Shown: one piece after another, positions 57,001 through 64,000 of the stretch | How positions within the stretch are numbered: position 1 is the first letter of the stretch | Layout of the letters: each line of letters begins with the position of its first letter | NCBI GenBank assembly: GCA_034401795.1 | Contig: CM067370.1 | Location: forward strand, 53,990,880-54,054,879 | Source: Chaetoderma sp. LZ-2023a | Taxonomy: Eukaryota > Mollusca > Caudofoveata > Chaetodermatida > Chaetodermatidae | Length of the DNA stretch: 64,000 nt | Direction: 5' to 3' | Translations under genes and position numbers: made by a program | The notes under the pieces: model-generated | Database searches by the model: none | What the model saw: the letters and a program-made list of their open reading frames with translations, nothing else | Told to the model about the DNA's origin: nothing

Positions 57001-57249
57001 ATAAGACTCCTAGAGAGCAGAAGGTAGCTGAAGAGTATATCAATTTCATTTGCAGCGAGTCCATCCCTAAAGCAATGACTCTAGAACAAGTTAAAGCTGA
57101 CACTCATCAAGATCCTACACTTCAGATGGCAATGCAGTTAATTAAAGATGGTAAATGGCATGATATCGACCGAACCAGAACAGACTATTCTACACTTCTC
57201 TCCTTTAGTAAGTTACGAAGTGAGTTGTCAGTCAACAGTGATGAAGATC

Positions 57250-58415
57250 TGATTCTAAAGAGTAACAAAATAATCTTGCCAGCCAGTCTGCAGGAGGTAT
57301 CAACAAGACCAAAGCACTACTTCGAGAGAAGATTTGGTTTTCGGATATCGACAAGATGGTAAAAAACAAAGTATAGCAGTGCATAGCCTGTCAGGCAACA
57401 ATCAGTACAAAGCAGCGAGAATCTCTTCAGATGACTGAGTTGCCCGGAGGTCCCTGGCAGAAAGTCAGCGTTGATTTTTGTGGTCCCTTCCCACATGGTA
57501 ACTACCTGTTAGTTGTCATTGATGATTACAGTCGCTATCCAGAAGTTGAATCAGTCAAATCAACATCAGCCAGATCTGTAATCCCTAAGTTAAATCGAAT
57601 TTTCTCTACACATGGTATACCTGATTTGGTGAAGAGTGACAATGGTCCACCATTTCAGAGTAAAGAGTTCAACGATTTTGCAAGAAATTATGGTTTCAAC
57701 CACAGAAGAGTAACCCCGTACTGGCCAGAGGCAAATGGTGAGGCAGAGAACTTCATGAGACCCTTAGGTAACGTTTGTAAAGCAGCACAGTTAGAGGGTA
57801 GGCCCTGGAAACAGATGTTTTCATTTTTTAGAAATTACCGTGCTACTCCTCATGGCACAACAGGTCAGACGCCTGCATCTGTGTTGTTTGGACGACCCAT
57901 CTAGACAAAGTTTCCCAGAACTGAAGAGACGACACAAGATGTGGAAATCAGGCGAAATGATCAGCAGGCGAAAGAAAAGATGAAGTTGTATGCTGAGACG
58001 CGCAGGAACATCAAGCAGCCACAGTTGGCTGTGGAAGATAAGGTTCTCCTGAAAAATCGTATCAGAGGCAAGTTTCAGCCATTCTTTGAAAAAGAACCAT
58101 TTCAGGTTATTGGTAAGAAAGGATCTATGGTCATTTGCTAGAGAGGTGAGGAGGTAAAATCTAGGAACAGTTCACTTGTCAAGCCGGTGAAGAGTCAGGA
58201 GCAGCCAATCCTGGTAGAGAACGATGTTGAAGATGAGATGTATGGTGATACGGATTCAGCAGATGATCCTGTGTTAGATGGCTCATGTCCGCCCATGGAA
58301 ATTGATAGGTTCCCTGATATTGCAGTTTCTCCTGTTCGGGCACTACCCTGTCGAAGTTCTTTGAGACAAGATCACAAAATCCCTGTCAGATTTAAAGAGT
58401 ATATCTTGACATGAT
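57250..58415 (+). pseudogene. Gypsy integrase
   Basis: P-W-Q-K-V-S-V-D-F-C-G-P-F and V-I-D-D-Y-S-R-Y-P-E-V (57,440-57,545), S-D-N-G-P-P-F-Q-S (near 57,640) and P-Y-W-P-E-A-N-G-E-A-E (near 57,715) are the DDE integrase blocks. W-K-Q-M-F and Y-R-A-T-P-H-G-T-T-G follow. The tail 57,941-58,414 is the integrase C-terminal region of this group. Fossil. Confidence 0.85.
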
Positions 58416-58593
58416 TTTGAGATTTTTACTCAAAATTTCCTGATAGGATTTTCTGATATTTTGAAATTCTAGTTTCCATAGCTCAGCCAGTTTAGTTTCG
58501 TTATTTGATAGTTTTGAATTTTCACTTTAGAATGACTAATGGTGTTCTCCACCGTCCGTACATTTTTCATTTATTGTGGTATACTTGAGCTTT

Positions 58594-58700
58594 AAAAAAG
58601 CGGAGGGATGTAATGGAGTTAGATTTATATTGTGTTCCACCGATTCGAGTTTCATACATTTTCACTGTTCAAGCAACCGTAACCACAAAGATACGTGGCA
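58594..58700 (+). other. Polypurine tract and probable 3' LTR start
   Basis: AAAAAAGCGGAGGGA directly before TGTAATGGAGTTAG fits plus-strand primer and LTR start of gypsy elements. The LTR end is not resolved. Confidence 0.5.
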
Positions 58701-59245
58701 TTAAAGAATTTCTTATTACATCAATATATCTTATATTATCGGCCACCCACCCCAAAGCGATATAGGATACAGGTCCCAACATCAAATTTTTTTCAGATAC
58801 ATCCAGTTCCGTTTTGCGATCATCATCTTGCATATGTTGATTATATGTCTAATGCCAAAGGTAATTGTAACCAAATAACGTGCCGCTACAGACTGATAGA
58901 ATTAACATTATGTTTTGAATTGATCTGGGTAAAATGACAACAGTCAATAAAAAAAGTAGTTTTTTATACATGACACGGGAGATTCAAAGCCATGGATAAA
59001 TAAAAATAAACGTCCAGGCTACAAGAGAAAAGTCTCGAAGGCCTAAATAACGCAGTACTTCACGCCGGCAGTCGCGAGGCAAAGTAGCGCGTGCGACCAA
59101 AATAGTCACACTACTGAAGGACACGAAGAGTCCTCAAGCCGACGTCGTGGCCACATTTGGATGTCAAAAGATGAAGACCATACTGAGAAAATCTCGGGAG
59201 GATCCCCGCACCCACCCCACCCCCATTCCGCAGCCTACAGACCCG
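58701..59245. other. No recognised feature
   Basis: Possibly the remainder of the gypsy 3' LTR, then unassigned sequence; nothing else seen. Confidence 0.4.
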
Positions 59246-59246
59246 T

Positions 59247-59247
59247 G

Positions 59248-59295
<48 letters not shown>

Positions 59296-59324
59296 GCGTG
59301 CGTGCGTGCGTGCGTGCGTGCGTG
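59247..59324 (+). repeat. (GTGC)n microsatellite
   Basis: About 19 GTGC/GCGT tetramers with one GTGCGGC break near 59,294. It lies within an open frame of 185 codons that has no family resemblance. Confidence 0.95.
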
Positions 59325-59465
59325 AATTTTTAATAAGTCGCCAATCGAAAAACCACGCATCGGGTCACGCTCGGTCATGGATGCCGATCAAATTACCAGT
59401 TTATCATATTACACGCTATCTCGAATCATATTTACTATACGAGTGTGGTATTTCTATTGCCTATT

Positions 59466-59540
59466 CTGACTGTAATTTGACTGAAAGTATTTTCTGCTTG
59501 AGGCAGCAACCACTGGATCAGTCCAATTGCTTTAAGAGTA
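59466..59540. repeat. Fold-back element, family FB-II, decayed
   Basis: GTAATTTGACTGAAAG and a GAGGCAGCAACC loop followed by a weak inverse arm. A further half copy (GAATATTTTGTAACTAAT) lies at 59,738-59,775. Confidence 0.5.
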
Positions 59541-59775
59541 GGCGTATATCTATATACTATTCGGCATATTTCGCATTTGACACACTTGATGCACTGGTAT
59601 TCAAAATTAAAATTGTTATTGTTTATATAGTTCTACTGTTTACAGTAGGCCCTATGGATGCGCCATCTCTCATTACTGTATGTTTATCCACCAAATTCAC
59701 ATAAACCTCGTTTCAAAGATGCTAATTACAGGACATGTTGAATATTTTGTAACTAATAGGGCTGAAAGCTGATTG

Positions 59776-60127
59776 TTATCATCTCATATATAAGCTACAC
59801 ATTTGCAAATAGGGGTGGAGGTGGGGGTTAATATTTGTTAACTAAAAGTAGCCTGCTTTTATATGTTTGACTGACATAGAACTAAATGGCCGTGTTGAGG
59901 ATGATTGTTATAATAGATAGTTATAGGGCTGATGTAGACCTGAGACACATCGTGTGATGGTTCGAATGGATAGTTATAGTGTGTTGATGTATATGCCTGG
60001 GCTACATCAAGTGGTGATGAAGATGGAGACGACCACTCCAAGCACGACAGGATACTACAGTATGAATGACTTTATACTCCAACTCTACAGAGTTACATGA
60101 GAGGTACAGTAGTGTTGTTACAGATGC
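59776..60127. other. Short duplication, no gene
   Basis: GATAGTTATAG(G/T)-type text with GATGTAGACCTGAGACACATC and GATGTATATGCCTGGGC... recurs at about 59,917 and 59,971, an imperfect direct repeat of about 55 bp. Nothing else recognised. Confidence 0.5.

Positions 60128-60195
<68 letters not shown>
60128..60195 (+). repeat. (ATT)n microsatellite
   Basis: About 22 perfect ATT triplets, followed by a G-rich run. Confidence 0.95.
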
Positions 60196-60289
60196 GGGGG
60201 GTGGGGGGCAAGCTGGTGCTTGGCACTCTATTGTTTTCGTTGTTTATTTTTATTTTTATTATTCCGTGAATAGCGCGAAGACAAAAAAT

Positions 60290-61175
60290 GCCGATGAAAT
60301 TCAAGCTTTGCTTCTCCAGAACTACTGAAGGGAATGAGCTGAAATTTGGTGAACATCACCAGAGAGTGGGTCTCATAAAAGTTTGTTCAAGAGAAGTCGA
60401 TAGCTCGAAATACACGGATTTGCGTATGGACCAATCAGAATCAAGCCGTCCGGCGGAAATATTGAATTTTTTATTTGATGGAATTTTAAGCCCAAATTGG
60501 TCATATACAGGTTTTGGTGGTCGAGAAATTAAAATCTGGCATTTTCGAATTTGTTCAATCGACAGTTTGGCTGCCAAATTCCCCATAGTAAAGCAATTGG
60601 AAAGTTAAAATGCCTTCTCCTCGGCCATTTTGGATTTTGTAGTATTTCGGGAAACATTAAAAAAAATCTTCTCCTCCGAAACTACTTGTGGGATTGATTC
60701 AAAATTCATGAACTGTCATCTAGGGCATCGGCTGAACCAAGTTTGTTCAAGGGAATTTGAGTGGCCGAAAACTTGTGTGGCCATCTTGAATGACCTAGTT
60801 TTCGTGAAAATGACTTCTCCAGAACCGCCGAATGGATCAGGATGAGATTTGGCTGATATGATAAGGGACTGAGGGTCATTACAGTTTGTTCAAGAGAAAT
60901 GGATACGTAAAAAAACATGGCCGCCATCGACCAATCAAAATTCAGCATGATTGACGGCCATTTTGAATTTTTTTATTTGTTGAAATTTTACGCTGAAATT
61001 GGTTTCACATAGGTTTTTGGGTCTTCTGATTTCAAATTTGCATTTTCAATTCCGTCGGACGAACGGTTTGGCGGCCATCTTGAATCGTTTTCCTGCCAAA
61101 TTCCCCCATAGTAAAGCAATTGGAAACTTTAAATTCCTTCTCCTCGGTAACCACTGAGTGGATTTCAATTGTATT
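60290..61175. repeat. Dispersed repeat, diverged member of the 23-kb and 30-kb family
   Basis: Recurring phrases: TTCTCC(A/G)GAAC(T/C), GATTCA-AAATTTG, GTTTGTTCAAG(A/G)GAA at about 60,380, 60,740 and 60,885, GACCAATCA(G/A)AATC and GGCCATTTTGAAT. Units of roughly 300 bp, strongly diverged. Confidence 0.65.
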
Positions 61176-61189
61176 GAATGACAATTAAA

Positions 61190-62060
61190 TCCCTATCACA
61201 TTAATCTGTTTGCCTAGAGCCTTTACAGTAGCAAATCCAGTTTATTACCCCGTGCTGAACAGATATGAAATGACAATTAAATGTCACATTAAATAATTTT
61301 TTTATTAGCGCCTCTACCAAACTGTTTGCTGCTACATAATAAAGAGGAAATTTAAGATCTAAATATCTTGGCTGTTTACTGATGGATCTGGTTTATTTTA
61401 TCAGCCCCTCTGTGGACACTAAATCTGGTAACATGGAACCAGTTTGGTTGCTCTAGACCCAGTTGTTCTGGAGAAAAATCCATCCAATTAATTTAATGGG
61501 ACTGATTAACCCATGAACTTGTGAATGCTGATACAAACCTATCTATTGTAGATGCTAAGGATACCCACAGAATATTTTTCAAAACAATCTGACTGGAAGT
61601 TGTCCCAGCCTATTAACCCTTCTACTGGTGAAATATTAGAGTTGTATTAACCCATATACTGCAGAATGTTAACTTTTACTTCATTGATCTTGGACTAATT
61701 TCCAGTGTCCATTAAGCATATTGTAAAGATAAAAAAATTGTCATGCACTTCTAGACCTGTTTACGGCTGAACGGCCAATCACTGATTTACCTATTCACTG
61801 CTGAATGGCCAATCATCTACAAGATTTTTGTGACCTGTTTTGTGTCTGTATATAGATCTTCTCCTAAGCCACGTAGGCGATTGATCCAAAAGACAAGAAA
61901 TATTATCTAAAGCAGTTCTAGAAACGGAATTTCACCAGAGATCTGGATTCAACAGGAAGTACAAGAAAAGAGGATCTAGTTCAAGCGCAGGTCCCCTTGG
62001 AAGCTGTATATCTGTTCATGGAACAGATCTAGTTATTATTATTATTCTTCCGCCAGCCAT
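61190..62060. repeat. Repeat of about 0.5 kb, copy 1, with inverted flank
   Basis: 61,500-62,060 parallels 63,000-63,345 and 63,450-64,000 in direct orientation (ATTAACCCATGAA, GATGCTAAGGATA, GAATATTTTTCA, ACAAGAAAAGAG, GTATATCTGTTCATGGAACA). The preceding 61,195-61,240 (CTGTTTGCCTAGAGC) is inverted relative to 62,920-62,960 and 63,360-63,405. Confidence 0.75.
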
Positions 62061-62283
62061 TTCCAGCAAGTAAGCTGAACCAAACCTCTGAAACCAGCAA
62101 GCAAATTGAACTAAAACTCAGAATATTTGGTTGAGATCACCCCCCCCCCCGAATCAAAATAGCTAAACAGAGTCTAATTGAATCTAAAGAATCATAGGAG
62201 CTCTTCGACGCCTCCATTCTGCACTTTACGGAATCAAAATCCGTCCATCCGTTCTCAAGATATTCAAATTGACATAAAACCAA

Positions 62284-62372
62284 TTATTAGGCTTCCAAGA
62301 GCAAAGCTCTGGAAGACTAGAGTGATTGTTCCGTTTATTATTTTTAGGCTTCCAAGAGCGAAGCTCTGGAAG
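62284..62372. repeat. Tandem hairpin repeat
   Basis: CTTCCAAGAGC-(A/G)AA-GCTCTGGAAG-type stem-loops at about 62,290-62,313 and 62,349-62,372, each followed by A(C/T)TAGAGTGATT. Both are framed by TTATTATTATT runs. Confidence 0.7.
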
Positions 62373-62499
62373 ATTAGAGTGATTTTATTATTATTATTAT
62401 TTTTATTCTTCCGACAGCCATTTCTAACAAGTAAATTGAACCAAAACCCTGCAACCAAATAGGTAAACAGCGCCTGATTGACTCACAGGGTTGGCGGGC

Positions 62500-62765
62500 A
62501 TCTTGATGATGTCATAAATTACAAAATAATCTTCTCCGGAGCTTCTGAAGTGATCTAGCTAAAATTTGTGGAATATAATCAGTCAAAGGGGGTGAGTGAA
62601 AATTGTTGACAAAACCTTGATTGGTAAAACAATATGACCACTGTGGACCAATCAAATTTGAGCATTTGGGAGCCATTTTGAACTTTTTTATTTGACGGAT
62701 TTTGATGGAGAAAATTGCTACACCTATGTTATTTGACCATCTGCAGCGTGTGTGTGTGTGTACAT
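62500..62765. repeat. Single unit of the dispersed 150-300-bp family
   Basis: TCTTCTCCGGAGCTTCTGAAG, CTAAAATTTG, GACCAATCAAATTTGAGCAT and GGAGCCATTTTGAAC in family order. Ends in a GTGTGTGTGTG run. Confidence 0.6.
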
Positions 62766-62859
62766 GAATGAGATCCATCAGTAACGTGCGGAAATATTTA
62801 GATTTTAATTTTTCTCTTTATTATGTAGTAGAACACAATTTGCTAGAGGCTCTAATAAA

Positions 62860-63999
62860 AATTATTAATGTGACATTTAATTGTCATTTTATATCTCATT
62901 ACTATGGGGTAATAAATGACATTTGTTACTGTAAATGCTCTAGGAAAACAGATTAATATAATGGGGATTTAATTGCCATTTAATACCAGTTGACCAACTG
63001 CCCGATTAACCCATGAATGTATTAATGTCAATATAAAACTTGCACTTAATGTAGATGCTAAGGATAGCTGATGAATATTTTTCATAACAATTTGACAGGA
63101 AATTGTTCCTGCCTATTAAACCTTCTACTTGTGAAATATTTTGATTTTGTACTAATTTTCCAGTGTCCATTAAGAAATATTGGAAAGGTAAATTGTCACA
63201 CACTATAGTTTTTACTGCTGAATGGTCAATCCCTGATTAACCTATTTACTGCTGAATGGCCAATCATCTAGCTGAATTCTGTGACCAGTTTTGTGTCTGT
63301 ATATAAACCTTCTCCAAAGCCACCATTTCATATCTGTTTATCCCAAGGTAAATAACTGGATTTGCTACTGTAAATGCTCTAGGCAAACAGATTAACGTGA
63401 TATGGATTTAATTGCCATTTAATACCAGTCGACCATGGGGCTGATCAACCCATGAAGTTATGAATGTCAATATAAAATTTGCAGCTATGGCAGATGCTAA
63501 CGATACAGCTGAATATTTTTCAAAACAATTTGAGTGGAAGCTGCTCCTGCCTATTAACCCCTTTGCTGGTAAAATATTAGATTTGTGTTAACACTTATAC
63601 TGCAGAATGTGAAATCTTATTTCATTAATTGTGTACTAGTTTTCCAGTGTCTATTAAGCATATTGGAAAGATAAAATTGTCATTCACTTCTTAACCCTCT
63701 TACTACCGAAAGCTCAACCCCTGATTTACCTGTTGACTGCTGAATGGTCAATCAGTTTGACGATTCTTGTGGCCAGTTTTATGTCTGTATATAGATCTTC
63801 TCCAAAGCCACCTAGGCGATTGACACGAAAGACACGAAACATTATATAGAGCAGTTCTCAAAATGGAATCTCATGAGAGAATTGGATTGAACATGAAATA
63901 CAAGAAAAGAGGGTCTAGTTCGAGTGCAGGTTCTTTTGGAAGCCGTATATCTGTTCATGGAACAGACCTAGTTATTTTTATTTATTTTTTTTATTATTC
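62860..63999. repeat. Repeat of about 0.5 kb, copies 2 and 3
   Basis: Copy 2 (about 62,915-63,345) lacks the 3' part. Copy 3 (63,350-63,999) is the most complete and runs off the window. Each starts with TACTGTAAATGCTCTAGG and carries an FB-II-like core, GAATATTTTTCA(A/T)AACAA(T/C), at 63,072 and 63,512 (and 61,570 in copy 1). Confidence 0.75.
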
Positions 64000-64000
64000 C

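Larger units (their letters stand above)
55825..58640 (+). mobile_element. Ty3/gypsy LTR retrotransposon (fossil, 5'-truncated)
   Basis: Parts in order: reverse transcriptase (55,825-56,370), RNase H (about 56,500-57,000), integrase zinc-binding and catalytic region (about 57,250-57,905), integrase C-terminal part (57,940-58,415), a polypurine tract (58,594-58,608) and what looks like the start of the 3' LTR (TGTAATGG at 58,609). The RT-RNase H-integrase order defines Ty3/gypsy. Gag and protease are absent at the 5' side, where the (GA)n array begins. Broken in several places. A 5' LTR was not found. Confidence 0.85.

Noticed and set aside
59147-59704. 185-codon frame with C-V-R-A repeats
   Set aside because: Driven by the (GTGC)n microsatellite; the remainder has no recognisable domain and runs through an FB-II remnant.
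59859-60304. Short frames around the (ATT)n array as genes
   Set aside because: Poly-Ile translation of the microsatellite in both orientations.

Overview
The window is repeat-dominated genomic DNA from a eukaryote, very probably a marine invertebrate. I recognise no intact host gene, no tRNA or rRNA gene and no bacterial-style operon. Almost every recognisable protein segment belongs to a retroelement or DNA transposon: DIRS-like tyrosine-recombinase retrotransposons, several non-LTR (LINE) elements, a Penelope-like element with a GIY-YIG nuclease, a Ty3/gypsy element, a Tc1/mariner transposon and a hAT-type MITE. Many short fold-back elements and satellites are also present. The abundance of DIRS and fold-back repeats, and short GGGAGA/TATCTCCC-type motifs near 1,050-1,090, fit a lophotrochozoan such as a mollusc, but that assignment is a weak inference.

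Layout. 1-1,060: fold-back repeats. 1,061-13,960: a head-to-tail tandem duplication carrying two nearly identical DIRS-like copies. The second copy holds an insertion of about 0.8 kb that the first lacks. 13,900-16,810: inverted terminal modules, fold-back elements and a 17-bp minisatellite. 18,040-19,300: a LINE remnant. 19,470-20,045: tandem repeats. 20,240-20,870: a Penelope-like remnant on the minus strand. 20,950-22,765 and 29,180-29,770: two parts of what looks like one DIRS-like element split by about 6.4 kb of later insertions. Those insertions include an APE-type LINE (23,890 to about 28,330), itself interrupted by an LTR-like 1.04-kb insertion. 29,770-30,810: dispersed repeats. 30,810-34,260: unrecognised sequence. 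34,260-41,690: LINE scraps, a roughly 160-bp satellite with a hAT MITE inside it, and a duplicated segment.

41,690-51,533 is the most striking structure. It is a giant, asymmetric fold-back element whose inverted arms (about 0.9 kb and 7.1 kb) are tandem arrays of a 58-bp unit. The arms flank a 1.8-kb GGAT/GGGA-rich core. Each 58-bp unit is itself a chain of four short dyads, one of them an ATF/CREB-type TGACRTCA. The larger arm contains a recent internal duplication of about 1.2 kb. No transposase was seen.

51,599-54,600: a minus-strand LINE split by a 1,657-bp Tc1 element with perfect terminal inverted repeats, a TA duplication and a transposase frame disrupted by one in-frame stop. 55,825-58,610: a Ty3/gypsy fossil. 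59-64 kb: microsatellites and three copies of a repeat of about 0.5 kb.

The genes do not form a pathway. The window records layered transposition, and the nesting gives a relative chronology: DIRS before LINE before LTR-like insertion; tandem duplication before the insertion in copy B; LINE before Tc1; satellite duplication before the hAT MITE.
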